Shown: one piece after another, positions 17,246 through 27,144 of the stretch
How positions within the stretch are numbered: the stretch's first letter is position 1
How the letters are laid out: every line of letters starts with the position of its first letter
DNA from: CAZQVN01 sp964596775
GTDB lineage: Bacteria > Eisenbacteria > RBG-16-71-46 > JABDJR01 > JAWXBZ01
Direction: 5' to 3'
NCBI GenBank assembly: GCA_964596775.1
Contig: CAZQVN010000006.1
Span: 62,001 to 126,000, forward strand
Length of the DNA: 64,000 nucleotides
Notes under the pieces: generated by a model
Seen by the model: the letters and a program-made list of their open reading frames with translations, nothing else
Database searches by the model: none
Told to the model about the DNA's origin: nothing
Translations under genes and position numbers: made by a program

Positions 17246-17985
17246 ACCGGATCAAGGGAGATCTGCGCACGGCCGTCTATGCGGGCCTGGTCATCGCAGC
17301 CGGAGGTCTGATCCTCGGCTGGAACCTTCGCGGAATCGAATTTTCCGCGCTGTTCCTCACCTGGTTTCTGGCCTGCCTCGCCGGTGAAATCTTCTGGTTC
17401 AGGACACCGACCGGGCGGGGAACGATCAGCATGGCCCTGACGATGAACCTCGCGGCCGTGCTGATCCTCGAGCCCGCCACGGCGTTCGCGGCGATCGGGC
17501 TCTCGACGCTCGTTGCCGGCCTGTATCCGCACCGGCGGCCGGCGCATCGCGCGCTGTTCAATGCGGCACAGTCGGTCGTCGCCGCCTCGGCGGCCTTTCT
17601 GGTCCTGGGGCTGGCAAGCCCCGCTCCGGACCGCCTGAGCATCATGAACGAGCAGACCACGTGGCTCGCCCTGTTCGCGGCGGGTCTCGCCTTCTTCGCG
17701 GTGAACACCGGTATCGTGGCCGGCGTGATCGCATTCCAGGAAAGGCAGTCCCTGTTCAGGGCCTGGAAGGACAACTACGGATACGGCTTCGAGCTGGCCA
17801 GTACGCTGGCACTGATCTCCCTGACCGGTTTCGTGGAGATGGCCTACCGGCAGATGGGATCCATCTCGATCCTGTTCCTGCTCCCGATCCTGGCCGTGCT
17901 CTGGTGGAGTTCCGACCGGGAAGCCCGGATGCTCGGCGTGCCGGAACAGACCGGTGGGGAGGAACCCCTGCGCAAGGCGGGTTAG
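17242..17985 (+). CDS. Multi-pass integral membrane protein (MASE-like sensor region without output domain)
   Basis: A 247-residue protein with about seven hydrophobic helices, including AVYAGLVIAAGGLILGWNL, ALFLTWFLACLAGEIFWF, MALTMNLAAVLILEPATAFAAIGLSTLVAGLY and ISILFLLPILAVLWWSS. The pattern resembles the membrane sensor parts found ahead of GGDEF or HD-GYP domains in some bacteria, but the protein ends shortly after the last helix. It overlaps the lipoprotein gene by four bases, so the two may act as a pair. No catalytic motif is seen. Confidence 0.6.
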   Translation: MNRIKGDLRTAVYAGLVIAAGGLILGWNLRGIEFSALFLTWFLACLAGEIFWFRTPTGRGTISMALTMNLAAVLILEPATAFAAIGLSTLVAGLYPHRRPAHRALFNAAQSVVAASAAFLVLGLASPAPDRLSIMNEQTTWLALFAAGLAFFAVNTGIVAGVIAFQERQSLFRAWKDNYGYGFELASTLALISLTGFVEMAYRQMGSISILFLLPILAVLWWSSDREARMLGVPEQTGGEEPLRKAG

Positions 17986-18058
17986 GCGGGCGCCGGGGAA
18001 CCTCCGCGCAGGGCGGGCGAGGCGGCGCCGGGGCACCCCTGCGCCGGCGGCCCGGCCG

Positions 18059-18760
18059 TCAGAACGGATTCGTCGCGAACACCGCAAGCTCGGGAATGAA
18101 GCCACGACTGTCCATCGACAGCACGGAGACGACGGCATCGGCGATCTCCACCCCGCGCAGTTTCTTCTCCGACTCCTGCTGCGTGAAACCCGCGTTTTCG
18201 GCGAACCGCGTCATCACCTCGCTGGGATTGATGAGCATGACCCGGATGTCGTGACGGCGCAGCTCGTCGCGCCAGCATTCCGTCATTCCCCGCAGCGCGA
18301 ACTTGGAGGCGGAGTAGGCCGTGCTCCGCGAGCCCCCCTTGAGCCCCGAAGTGGAGGAAATGTTGACGATGTTTCCGGACTTGGCGGAAAGAAAGTGCGG
18401 CACGGCCGCCCGGGCCATGAACATCGCTCCGGTCACGTTCACGTCGAACACTTTCCGGAACCGGGCCGTGTCCATGTCGGCCAGCGGCGCAAAGTACCCG
18501 ATGCCGGCATTGTTGACGAGGACGTCGATCCCTCCGAACTCCCGGACCACCGCGGCCACGGTTTCGTTCGCGTCCTTCTCGTTGCTGACGTCGCCGGGCA
18601 GGGCCAGCGCCCCGATGTCCCTTGCCGCCTTTTCGAGGCGGTCCCGGTTCCGGGCCATCAGCGCCACCCGCGCCCCCCGCTCCGCCAGTGCCCGGCCGAT
18701 CGCCAGACCGATCCCGTCGCTTCCGCCGGTGACCAGCACCCGGCTTCCCTTGATTTCCAT
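18059..18760 (-). CDS. Short-chain dehydrogenase/reductase
   Basis: A 233-residue classical SDR. The nucleotide-binding motif VTGGSDGIG is at residues 9-17, the structural NNAG motif near 86-89, and the catalytic Ser with YxxxK near 137 and 150-154 (SSTSGLKGG...AYSASK). Other landmarks are ALPGDVS (adenine pocket) and LINPSEVMT. The basic MARNRDR after the second strand hints at NADP(H). GGAGGAGG precedes the ATG at 18760. The start codon is only 29 bases from that of the divergent aminotransferase, so their promoters must overlap the opposing genes. Similar to 3-oxoacyl-ACP reductase-like SDRs; substrate unknown. Confidence 0.85.
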   Translation of the reverse strand: MEIKGSRVLVTGGSDGIGLAIGRALAERGARVALMARNRDRLEKAARDIGALALPGDVSNEKDANETVAAVVREFGGIDVLVNNAGIGYFAPLADMDTARFRKVFDVNVTGAMFMARAAVPHFLSAKSGNIVNISSTSGLKGGSRSTAYSASKFALRGMTECWRDELRRHDIRVMLINPSEVMTRFAENAGFTQQESEKKLRGVEIADAVVSVLSMDSRGFIPELAVFATNPF

Positions 18761-18783
18761 GTATCCTCCTCCGTTGCTATCCT
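18754..18783 (+). promoter_or_regulatory. Putative promoter of the aminotransferase giving a leaderless mRNA
   Basis: TATCCT -10 box (18778-18783) only six bases before the ATG at 18790, with TTTCCA (18754-18759) as a -35 box at 18-base spacing. No Shine-Dalgarno precedes the ATG. Confidence 0.35.
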
Positions 18784-18789
18784 GCATCC

Positions 18790-19938
18790 ATGTTTTCGCG
18801 GCGCCTGCCCTGTGACTTTCCCCTGAACGAACTCGCGGAACGCGCGCTGCTCCGGAAGGAGCGCGGCGCGCCGCTGATCGACCTGACCGTTTCCAATCCG
18901 ACCCGGATCGACCTCGACGTTCCCCCGCCCCCTCCGCTCCGAACCGGGGACTACGACCCCGATCCGGCCGGTTCGCACCGGGCGCGCGAAGCCGTTGCCG
19001 GTTACTACGCGGACCGGGGCGCCCGCGTGGCCCCGGAAGAGATCATCCTCACCGCCAGCACCAGCGAGGCCTACGCGCACCTCTTCCGGCTGCTCGGTGA
19101 TCCCGGCGACGACTTCCTCGTTCCCGCGCCGAGCTACCCGTTGTTCGGCCCGCTGGCCGACCTGGAGGGCATCGTCCTCCGCCCCTATCCCCTGCTGCAT
19201 GACGGCCGCTGGTGGCTCGACTTCGAGCGCTTCGACGCGGCGCTCACACCGCGCACGCGCGGCATCATCGTCGTCAATCCCAACAATCCGACCGGGTCGT
19301 TCCTCGATCTCCGGGAGTCGGAGCGCATCGAACGGGCGGCGGCGGATCGCCGGGCGGCCCTGATCGTCGACGAAGTCTTCGGCGATTTCGTCCTGGACGC
19401 CCCGGATCGCCGCCCCACTTTTGCCGGGTCGGACCGTGGCCTGACGTTCACGCTGTCCGGCCTGTCCAAGGTCTGCGGCCTGCCCCAGCTCAAGCTCGCC
19501 TGGATCGTCGTCTCCGGCGAGCCCGGACTGAAGCGGCGGGCGGTGAACGGCCTTCACTGGATCGCCGACGCGTTTCTCTCGGTCGGGTCCCCGGTGCAGG
19601 ACGCGCTTCCGGAGCTTCTGTCCGGGCGCCACGCGTTCCAGCAGTCGGTCCTGGCGCGGGTCCGGGACAACCTCGAGTTCCTCCGGGATCGAGCCGCGGG
19701 TTCGCGCGTTTCGGTTCTCGTTCCCCAGGCGGGCTGGTCCGCCGTTCTGCGGCTGCCGCGTACCCGAACGGAGACGGAGTGGTGCGTGGAATTCCTGGAA
19801 CGGGGCGTCCAGATCCACCCCGGACACTTCTACGATTGCGCCGGCGAGGCCTGGGGGGTCGTGAGCCTGCTCCCGCCCGAAACGGAGTTCCGGGCGGGAG
19901 CGGAGATTCTCTTCGCGGCTGTGGACGCTAGTCCTTGA
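18790..19938 (+). CDS. Pyridoxal-phosphate aminotransferase, class I/II
   Basis: A 382-residue fold-type-I PLP enzyme. Visible landmarks: TASTSEAYAHLFRLL (cofactor phosphate-binding region near residue 90), VVNPNNPTGS (near 158-167, Asn contacts PLP), IVDEVFGDFV (Asp binding the pyridine nitrogen, near 192-201) and TLSGLSKVCGLPQLKLAWIV, where the Lys of SK is the Schiff-base lysine. The usual YxxP region is present as FLVPAPSYPLF. Length is normal. Substrate cannot be set from sequence; alanine/aspartate-type specificity is likely. Its last 11 bases overlap the 3' end of the convergent DUF4412 gene. Confidence 0.85.
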   Translation: MFSRRLPCDFPLNELAERALLRKERGAPLIDLTVSNPTRIDLDVPPPPPLRTGDYDPDPAGSHRAREAVAGYYADRGARVAPEEIILTASTSEAYAHLFRLLGDPGDDFLVPAPSYPLFGPLADLEGIVLRPYPLLHDGRWWLDFERFDAALTPRTRGIIVVNPNNPTGSFLDLRESERIERAAADRRAALIVDEVFGDFVLDAPDRRPTFAGSDRGLTFTLSGLSKVCGLPQLKLAWIVVSGEPGLKRRAVNGLHWIADAFLSVGSPVQDALPELLSGRHAFQQSVLARVRDNLEFLRDRAAGSRVSVLVPQAGWSAVLRLPRTRTETEWCVEFLERGVQIHPGHFYDCAGEAWGVVSLLPPETEFRAGAEILFAAVDASP

Positions 19939-20731
19939 ACAGGTCCTTCTTCTTGTAGGACGTGTCGACCTCGTACGTGCCGGCCGGGGCATCCTTGTGC
20001 GAGATCGATTCGATCTTCGTTTCGCGGACCGCCTTGCCGTCGTCGAACGAGCGGGTCAGGATCGGAACGCCGTTGAAGGACTCGAAGTCCCTGCTGATCT
20101 GGGCCTGGCTCATTCCGAACATGGAGGTCATGTCCTTCATGGACGCGGTGAGCGCCTTCATGAACTCCCCGAGCTTTTCGAAGGCGGCAAAGTCCTCCCG
20201 CTTGAAACCGGCGTCGGTCCATGACGTGGTCCAGACCTCTTCCACCTTCACACCGTCCTCCGTCACGTCGTACCGCGTGCAGTTGAAATCGCCGATCTTC
20301 TTCGTTTCGCCCGATTTCGTCACGACCCGTTCGGGGGCGGCGGCCATGGCCGGATTCTTCTTCATCATTTTTTCCATCATCGCGCGCTGCTCGGCCGGAA
20401 CGCCGGCAAGGGCCTCCTCCATCTGGGCCCTGACCTCCTTCATTTTCGCGGCGAGCTTTTCCATCGCTTCCCTGTCGATGGCCGTGTATTCCTTCTTCTT
20501 GTCGCTGATGAAGTAGACCGTTTCGAGATCGCCCCGGAAAATGACCCGACCGTCGTCCTTGGAATCGGCGGCCGAGCTTCCGCTGAAGCGGTCCTTGCCC
20601 ATCATCATGGTTCCCGTCGTCGTTTCCGGCTTCGACTTGAGTTTCGTCGTCGACGTGACGATCTCGAGGTCCGCGAATGCCGTAGCGGCAAGGCCGGCCG
20701 TGAGGGCCGCGGCGATCAGTAGCGCCTTCAT
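19928..20731 (-). CDS. Periplasmic DUF4412-type protein
   Basis: A 267-residue exported protein with signal peptide MKALLIAAALTAGLAATAFA. The mature part is beta-rich with a central Met/Lys/Glu-rich helical insertion (EKLAAKMKEVRAQMEEALAGVPAEQRAMMEK, about residues 92-122). The arrangement KIGDFNCTRYDVTEDGVKVEEVWTT and GVPILTRSF.DG is typical of DUF4412 / LolA-like fold proteins thought to bind lipids. GGAGAT precedes the ATG. The gene is 41 bases downstream of the superoxide dismutase gene and may be co-transcribed with it. Function unknown. Confidence 0.7.
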   Translation of the reverse strand: MKALLIAAALTAGLAATAFADLEIVTSTTKLKSKPETTTGTMMMGKDRFSGSSAADSKDDGRVIFRGDLETVYFISDKKKEYTAIDREAMEKLAAKMKEVRAQMEEALAGVPAEQRAMMEKMMKKNPAMAAAPERVVTKSGETKKIGDFNCTRYDVTEDGVKVEEVWTTSWTDAGFKREDFAAFEKLGEFMKALTASMKDMTSMFGMSQAQISRDFESFNGVPILTRSFDDGKAVRETKIESISHKDAPAGTYEVDTSYKKKDLFKD

Positions 20732-20772
20732 GTGATCTCCTTTCGGATGTCTCGAATCGGGGGCGAAGCGGA

Positions 20773-21378
<606 letters not shown>

Positions 21379-21451
21379 GGAAAAACCTCCTGATTGCAAT
21401 GTGGATGTGTCCGACCTGGTGTCGGAATTGGTGTTGAGAACCGGGGAGCCC

Positions 21452-21480
21452 AGTATAGCGAATGGGTCAAAACCTTGCAA
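21452..21480 (-). promoter_or_regulatory. Sigma-70-like promoter of sod
   Basis: Minus-strand TTGCAA (-35, 21475-21480) and TATACT (-10, 21452-21457) with an exact 17-base spacer. Predicted start near 21445 gives a leader of about 65 bases. Confidence 0.55.
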
Positions 21481-21576
21481 AGCGGCGCCGTTGACCGCCG
21501 GGGCGCCCTGCTGCTAGCGTGCCTCACGGGTCGACGACTTTTCCACCTGCCGCCGCAAGGCATCCGGGGTCCACAC

Positions 21577-22482
21577 TTGATACGAACCGACACGATTCAC
21601 CTGCTGGGCATGCCGCAGGACTACGGCCAGACGCTCCGCGGCGTCGACATGGGATCCTCGGCCATGCGTGTGGCCGGGCTGTGCGAAAAACTCGTCCACC
21701 TCGGACTGTCGGTCGTGGATCACGGCGACCTCGACTGCCCGGTCATGGCCACCCAGAACGAGGGGGAGGAGAAACTCCGGTTTCTTCCGGCCGTGCTGGA
21801 CGGATCGAAGCACCTCGCCGCCGAGGTTCACAAGCTCGCGGCGTCGGGAGGTTTTCCGTTCATCATCGGAGGCGACCACTCCGTGTCCATCGGGACCATG
21901 GCCGGCCTGGCCGCCGTCGATCCGCGGAGCGGCCTGATCTGGATCGACGCTCACGGGGATTTCAACACGCCGGACACGACGCCGTCGGGCAACATCCACG
22001 GCATGGCGCTGGCGGTCAACCTCGGCTACGGCGACGAGCGGCTGACCTCGATCGGCGGGAACCACCCCAAGGCGCTCGAGGCGAACACCGTGCTCGTCGG
22101 CGTGCGCGACCTCGATCCGGGCGAGCGGGAGGCGCTGAAGGCTTCGGACATCACCGTGTTCACGATGCGCGAGGTGGACGAGCTCGGCATGCGCGGCGTC
22201 ATGGAAAGGGCCATCGTGATCGCCTCGAAGGGGGTATCCCGGGTGCATCTCTCCTTCGACCTGGATGTCCTCGATCCGGACGAGGCGCCCGGCGTGGGCA
22301 CTCCGGTCAAGGGGGGCATCACCTACCGGGAGGCCCACCTGGCCCTCGAGATCCTGGCCGACAGCGGCATCCTGACCTCCATGGAAATGGTGGAGATCAA
22401 TCCGACGCTCGACGAGCGGAACCTGACCAGCGAACTCGCGGTAGGGCTGGCGGCCAGCGCGCTGGGGCAGAAGATCTACTAG
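21577..22482 (+). CDS. rocF: Arginase/agmatinase-family ureohydrolase, probably arginase
   Basis: A 301-residue binuclear manganese hydrolase. The N-terminal LLGMPQDYGQTLRGVDMG and the metal-binding motifs GGDHSVSIG (near 104-112), DAHGDFNTP (near 129-137) and SFDLDVLDPDEAPGVGTPV (near 226-244) are all present, as is the Glu of MEMVEINPTLDERN. The LRGVDMGS..R motif and the DAHGDFNT context match arginases (arginine to ornithine plus urea) better than agmatinases. TTG at 21577 is taken as start because the first conserved strand begins immediately after it and the length then equals that of RocF; the upstream open frame is unrelated in character. It stands alone; no ornithine pathway gene is adjacent. 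Confidence 0.85.
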   Translation: MIRTDTIHLLGMPQDYGQTLRGVDMGSSAMRVAGLCEKLVHLGLSVVDHGDLDCPVMATQNEGEEKLRFLPAVLDGSKHLAAEVHKLAASGGFPFIIGGDHSVSIGTMAGLAAVDPRSGLIWIDAHGDFNTPDTTPSGNIHGMALAVNLGYGDERLTSIGGNHPKALEANTVLVGVRDLDPGEREALKASDITVFTMREVDELGMRGVMERAIVIASKGVSRVHLSFDLDVLDPDEAPGVGTPVKGGITYREAHLALEILADSGILTSMEMVEINPTLDERNLTSELAVGLAASALGQKIY

Positions 22483-22558
22483 AAGGTCTGCTGGGGGTCA
22501 TCGCGGTGCGCTGCTGGTCACCCGCCGCGTGAAGGACTCCAGGCGCGACAACGACTTC

Positions 22559-23920
22559 TCAGCCGTCGATCCCGTACTGCTTCATCTTCCGGTACAGCGT
22601 CCTGAGACCGATGTCCAGCGACCGCGCCGTCTTCTGCTTGTCGTAACCGAAGGACTTGAGGTTTTCCTCGATCACCCGGCGCTCCACCTCCTCCATCGTC
22701 ATCCCCACGCCGATCCGGATCGCGTCCTCCGATCCCGAGGTCGAGCGGAGGTCGAGGGGCAGGTCGGTCACGTCGAGGGGCTTCCCGTCGCGCCCGAACA
22801 CGACCATCCCCTCGATCAGGTTGCGCAGTTCGCGCACGTTGCCGGGCCAGGTGTGCTGCATCAGGATTTCCATCGCTCCCCGGGTCATGCCGCTGACCTT
22901 CTTGCGGTTTTCCCCGTTGAACTCTCCGATGAAGTGCTCGACGAGCAGCGGAATGTCGGACTTGCGCTCGCGCAGCGGCGGGAGATCGATCACCACCACC
23001 TTGAGCCGGTACATGAGGTCCTCGCGGAACTCGCCGGACGCCACGAGTTCCTCGATGTCGCGGTTCGTGGCCGCGATCACCCGGACGTCCACTTTCGTGA
23101 CCTTCGTGGATCCAACCCGCTCCACCTCGCGCTCCTGGAGAACCCGGAGGAGCTTCATCTGGACCTCCTGGCTCACTTCCGATATCTCGTCGAGGAAGAT
23201 CGTGCCCCCGTCGGCGATCTCGAATCGCCCGGCCCGATCCTGGTCCGCCCCGGTGAACGCCCCCTTCACGTGGCCGAACATCTCGCTTTCGACGATTCCG
23301 GGCGACAGGGCCCCGCAGTTCAGGACCACGAACTTCTCGTTGCGGCGGGGGCTCGCGTGATGGATCGCCTTGGCCACGAGTTCCTTGCCGGTGCCGGTTT
23401 CCCCCTGGATGAGCACGGTGGCCCGGCTCGGCGCGATCTGCCGGATGCGGCTGTACACGTGGATCATCTCGCGGGAATGCCCGGTCAGGCTCGGCAGGCC
23501 GTACTTGTGATCGAGCCTTTCCTTGAGATCCGAGTGATCGAGCACCAGCTTCTGGTGCGACAGGGCGCGCTCGAGGACGACCTTGAGCTTTTCGTAGTTC
23601 AGCGGCTTGACCTGGAAGTCGTAGGCCCCCTGCCGCATGGCCTCGGTGGCCAGCGACAGGTCGAGATCCTTGTCGATGACGATGACGCACACTTCGGGAT
23701 TCCGCGCCCGGGCGATTTCAAGAAGCCGCATCCCGTCGATCCGGTGCGCCTTCAGGTCGGTGATCACCGCGTTCACCTGGGTGGAATCCAGAACATTGTA
23801 GGCGGACTCGCCGTCCCTGGCCCTCTCCACCTCCATGTTCAGTTCGTCGGTGAGGATGCCGGTCAGTGTTTCGGCAATGACGTCGTCCCCCTCGACGATC
23901 AGGGCACGGGCTCTTTCCAC
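22559..23920 (-). CDS. NtrC-family sigma-54-dependent response regulator
   Basis: A 453-residue regulator. An N-terminal receiver domain (about 1-120) has the phospho-acceptor Asp55 (AVITDLKAHRIDG) and the conserved Lys in DFQVKPL; the usual acidic pair is present as EGDD. The AAA+ domain (about 143-375) has Walker A GETGTGKE, the sigma-54 contact GAFTGA, Walker B GTIFLDEISE and the arginine-finger region. A Fis-type helix-turn-helix closes the protein (KQKTARSLDIGLRTLYRKMKQ). The start is GTG at 23920 after GGAGA. No cognate kinase is adjacent; the NtrY-like kinase at the right edge of the window is one candidate. Confidence 0.92.
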   Translation of the reverse strand: MERARALIVEGDDVIAETLTGILTDELNMEVERARDGESAYNVLDSTQVNAVITDLKAHRIDGMRLLEIARARNPEVCVIVIDKDLDLSLATEAMRQGAYDFQVKPLNYEKLKVVLERALSHQKLVLDHSDLKERLDHKYGLPSLTGHSREMIHVYSRIRQIAPSRATVLIQGETGTGKELVAKAIHHASPRRNEKFVVLNCGALSPGIVESEMFGHVKGAFTGADQDRAGRFEIADGGTIFLDEISEVSQEVQMKLLRVLQEREVERVGSTKVTKVDVRVIAATNRDIEELVASGEFREDLMYRLKVVVIDLPPLRERKSDIPLLVEHFIGEFNGENRKKVSGMTRGAMEILMQHTWPGNVRELRNLIEGMVVFGRDGKPLDVTDLPLDLRSTSGSEDAIRIGVGMTMEEVERRVIEENLKSFGYDKQKTARSLDIGLRTLYRKMKQYGIDG

Positions 23921-23975
23921 GCTGTCTCCGGGTTCAAAAATCTCAAATCATTGCGGGAGTTGGGATTGAGATCGT

Positions 23976-24004
23976 ATTCTACCGGAGCGCCTACTCCCCT
24001 TCAA
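23976..24004 (-). promoter_or_regulatory. Sigma-70-like promoter of the NtrC-family regulator
   Basis: Minus-strand TTGAAG (-35, 23999-24004) and TAGAAT (-10, 23976-23981) with an exact 17-base spacer; leader of about 50 bases. Confidence 0.5.
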
Positions 24005-24207
24005 TCTCGCGGGGGCGGGTCGACTCGATCGGCACGAATCCGTCCGGGGCTTCGGACATCCAACGGGTGGGACAAGACCCCGCCGCCGGTTCGACCGGAT
24101 GTCGCTCGTCGCGGCCACGTCCCCCTCGAGTTTCGCGCCAGGCGGGGCGCGGGCAACCGCGGCGTTCCGGCACGACCTTGACCACCCGTTCCGAAAGGCT
24201 TTCCACA

Positions 24208-24531
24208 ATGTCCATGATCCGCACGCTCACCCCCGAGAACTTCGGGGTGGAAATGAAAAACGTCGAGGGGCTCGCCGTCCTCGACTACTGGGCCCCCTGG
24301 TGCGCGCCGTGCCGCGCCCTGCTTCCGGCCCTCGAGGAGCTTGCCGCGGAGTTCGCCGGCCGGGCGGTGTTCCTGAAACTGAACGTCGACGACGATCCGC
24401 GCCGGGCGGTCGAGGACGGGGTTCGCGGCGTCCCCACGCTGGTCTTCCTGAAGGACGGAGAGGAAGTGGATCGCGTCGTCGGCGTGGAGTCCCAGGCCGA
24501 CTTGCGCCGGAGGATCGAGGCCCACATCTGA
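24208..24531 (+). CDS. trxA: Thioredoxin
   Basis: A 107-residue thioredoxin-fold protein without signal peptide. The active site is WCAPC (in VLDYWAPWCAPCRALLPALEEL, near residues 31-35) instead of the more usual WCGPC, and the cis-proline loop is RGVPTLVFLKDGEEV (near 71-85). FLKLNVDDDP is the third strand region. Variation of the Gly between the cysteines can shift redox potential, but WCAPC also occurs in ordinary thioredoxins. The start at 24208 was chosen by length and a weak AAAGG Shine-Dalgarno. It is convergent with the ABC permease gene. Confidence 0.9.
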   Translation: MSMIRTLTPENFGVEMKNVEGLAVLDYWAPWCAPCRALLPALEELAAEFAGRAVFLKLNVDDDPRRAVEDGVRGVPTLVFLKDGEEVDRVVGVESQADLRRRIEAHI

Positions 24532-24598
24532 GGGGTCGCGGACATCGCGGCGTCGCCCGAAAACCGGGCGGCGCCGGCAACCCCCGTGCGTCTGCCGG

Positions 24599-26275
24599 CT
24601 ACTGGATCCACTCCATGCGCCGGAACCGGCGCGCCGCGAGCGCAACGCCGGCGGCGGAGGTCACCAGCCCCACGGCCAGGATCAGGATCGGGTAGAGCGG
24701 CTCGGCGAGGTCGCGGCTCGTGCTTTCACCGACGATCATGGCCAGCTGGACGACCACCGCCAGGAAAACGACGATCACGCCGACACCGGCTCCCCAGGCG
24801 ATCTGCGCGCCGGAATGGACCATGCGTTTCGGGTGATCCCATTCGTAGTTCGCGAAGGTCGCGCCCATGAACACGCCGAACCCTGATCCGGCCAGGGCAC
24901 CGGCCAGGGCAAGGACTCCCCCCAGCAGAGATTCGGACGCGGACTGCTGGAACCCGAGCCGGATCACCACGATCTGGGCGGCCACGATGGGCAGCGAAAG
25001 GAGCAGTGCGGCAAGCCACTTCGTGACGGAAATTTCCAGGGCCGTCAGCGGCGCCGCGAGAAGGCGGAACCCCGCCTTTCCCTCGAGCGGAACGGTCATC
25101 ATCCCCGCCTGGGATGCCACGACCACCGAGGAGCCGATGGCGCTGGCAAACGCCACGAGCATCCTTCCCCCCTCGACGAGATCTTCCGTACCCTGGCTCA
25201 TGAGCGAAACGAACGGGAACAGGCACATGAGGATTCCGAGGCTGTACAACTGGAAGGAAAGCCGAAAATCCCTCGCCACGGTGGTCATGTCCTTCCAGAA
25301 CACCGGCCGCCAGCGGGACGGGAGGACCCGGAGGAGAAATGTGAACTTCTCCCCGCGCATGACGCGATTCTCCGAAACCGTCGCCAGGCGGATCCAGCCG
25401 TCCAGGTAGGAACGTGCCCCGAGGGTCACCGCCACGGCGGCAAGGCCGAGCCCCGCTCCCACGAGGACGCCGATGTCCAGGGCCGCCGCGCCGCTCCGCC
25501 CCTCGAGCGCGGCCACCATCGCCCGGGACGCCCATGTCGAGGGGAGGAACTGACCGGCCGCCGACATGAAGAATCCGTTCAACGCTTCCGCCCGCTCGAG
25601 GAGCGCGGCCCATTCGCGATACGACTGGATGCGCCCGGGCAGGAAGTGGGGCAGCGACCAGAGCATCATGGCAAGAAGAAACCCGGTGATGGAAAACAGG
25701 GCCCGGAGCCGCGACATCGGCACCCAGCGGGCCAGGGGAATCCCGACCAGGTACGTCAACGCCACGGGGATCACGAGGAAGCCGCAGAAGACCACGGCGT
25801 ACGTGACGGCGTAGAGCGGGCCCGCGCCGAGATGGATCCCCACGGCCACGGCGGCCGGAAGCGACAGGAACAGGCTGAAGAACGCGTTCGTCCACATCGC
25901 TTCGACAAAGCGGACGATCAGAACCTTGCGCGGGCTGATCGGCGACGCCATCAGCAGGACGAGGTCGCGGGAAAAGAAGACGACGTGGAGGAGCAGCCCG
26001 AGGTTGAAGAACAGGGTCATGGCCAGCGAGCCGAGCCACGCCAGGTGAAGAAACAGCCCGGGAACCCACGTCGCGTCCGGCGATCTCCGCAGCGTTTCGC
26101 CGAGAACGGCATGAACGCCGAACCCCACGGACAGGAGCCAACCGAAACCGAGCACTCCGAAGAAGAACCGCTGCCCGAACCCCGCGCCCCGGCCCCGCAG
26201 CAGGGCGGCGAACTGCAGTTTGACCTGCCAGGAGAGCAGCCGCCCGAGGCTCATTTCCCGGCGCTCCGTGTTCAT
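24599..26275 (-). CDS. ABC-2-type transporter permease
   Basis: A 558-residue membrane protein with about twelve hydrophobic helices, for example RFFFGVLGFGWLLSVGFGVHAVL, LAWLGSLAMTLFFNLGLLLHVVFF, GVLVGAGLGLAAVAVTL and AGVGVIVVFLAVVVQLAMIV. A cytoplasmic N-terminal helix and two similar halves fit the putative ABC exporter permeases that pair with a single ATPase. The segment FFSRDLVLLMASPISPRKVLI is typical of that family (regions coupling to the ATPase). The ATG at 26275 overlaps the ATPase stop by four bases. Substrate unknown. Confidence 0.8.
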   Translation of the reverse strand: MNTERREMSLGRLLSWQVKLQFAALLRGRGAGFGQRFFFGVLGFGWLLSVGFGVHAVLGETLRRSPDATWVPGLFLHLAWLGSLAMTLFFNLGLLLHVVFFSRDLVLLMASPISPRKVLIVRFVEAMWTNAFFSLFLSLPAAVAVGIHLGAGPLYAVTYAVVFCGFLVIPVALTYLVGIPLARWVPMSRLRALFSITGFLLAMMLWSLPHFLPGRIQSYREWAALLERAEALNGFFMSAAGQFLPSTWASRAMVAALEGRSGAAALDIGVLVGAGLGLAAVAVTLGARSYLDGWIRLATVSENRVMRGEKFTFLLRVLPSRWRPVFWKDMTTVARDFRLSFQLYSLGILMCLFPFVSLMSQGTEDLVEGGRMLVAFASAIGSSVVVASQAGMMTVPLEGKAGFRLLAAPLTALEISVTKWLAALLLSLPIVAAQIVVIRLGFQQSASESLLGGVLALAGALAGSGFGVFMGATFANYEWDHPKRMVHSGAQIAWGAGVGVIVVFLAVVVQLAMIVGESTSRDLAEPLYPILILAVGLVTSAAGVALAARRFRRMEWIQ

Positions 26276-27111
26276 CCCGGCCCGTCGCTGAAGTCGAGGT
26301 CGAAACCGCCGTTTCCGCCGGTCACTTCGAGGAAGATCTCCTCGAGCGTTCCTTCGCGCGTGGATGCCTTGAGCTCCGCCATGGTTCCCGAGGTGAGGAC
26401 CCGCCCGCGCGATATGATGGCCACCTCGTCACAGAGGCGCTCGGCGATCTCGAGAATGTGCGTGGACAGGACGATGGCCACGCCGCGACCGGCCATCCGT
26501 TTCAGTACTTCGCGCAGCAGCCGGGCGCCCCGAGGGTCGAGGCCCACGGTCGGCTCGTCGAGGAAGAGGAGTTGCGGTTCATGGACGAGCGCCCCGGCCA
26601 GCGCCGTCTTCTGCTTCATGCCGTGGGAAAACCCTTCCAGCAGCGAATCCGCGCGGTCGGCGAGTTCGAACAGCGCCAGAAGGCGGTCGATCCGACCGGG
26701 GAGAACGGCGGGGTTCACCCCGTAGAGTTCCCCGTTGAAGCGGAGGTACTCCACCGGGGTCAGCTTTTCATAGAGATGCGGTTCGTCGGCCACGTAGCCG
26801 ATCCGCCGCTTCGCTTCCGCGGGGTGCGTCTGCAGATCATGGCCCCCCACGTGGACGGATCCCGATGAAGGCTTGAGCAGCCCCGTCATCAGCTTGATCG
26901 AGGTGGTCTTGCCGGCGCCGTTCGGGCCGAGAAGGGCAAGAATCGACCCGGGGCGAACGGAGAGATCGACGTGATCCACGGCCATGATCGACCCGAAATT
27001 GCGCGTCAACCCGCGAACCTCGAGGGCCGGGACTCCGGCGCCGGACGGTTCGGTTTCCCCCCCGCGAGTGCTCAAAGCCGGAGACTCCTCAGTGTGTTGA
27101 CCCGTTCGCAT
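26272..27111 (-). CDS. ABC transporter ATP-binding protein
   Basis: A 279-residue ATPase of the ABC-2 export class. Walker A GPNGAGKTT is near residue 61, Q-loop region RIGYVADEPHLYEKLTPVEYLRF follows, the signature is present in the degenerate form FSHGMKQKTALAGAL, and Walker B LLFLDEPTVGLDPRG and the H-loop STHILE are intact. The degenerate LSxGxxQ is usual for this subclass (as in NatA or CcmA-like exporters). The N-terminal 28 residues are unstructured; an internal start is possible. It is four-base coupled to its permease and lies 33 bases after the YhaN-like gene. Confidence 0.88.
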   Translation of the reverse strand: MRTGQHTEESPALSTRGGETEPSGAGVPALEVRGLTRNFGSIMAVDHVDLSVRPGSILALLGPNGAGKTTSIKLMTGLLKPSSGSVHVGGHDLQTHPAEAKRRIGYVADEPHLYEKLTPVEYLRFNGELYGVNPAVLPGRIDRLLALFELADRADSLLEGFSHGMKQKTALAGALVHEPQLLFLDEPTVGLDPRGARLLREVLKRMAGRGVAIVLSTHILEIAERLCDEVAIISRGRVLTSGTMAELKASTREGTLEEIFLEVTGGNGGFDLDFSDGPG

Positions 27112-27144
27112 CGTGGGTAGCGTACCGGGACGGCCGCAAAAGAG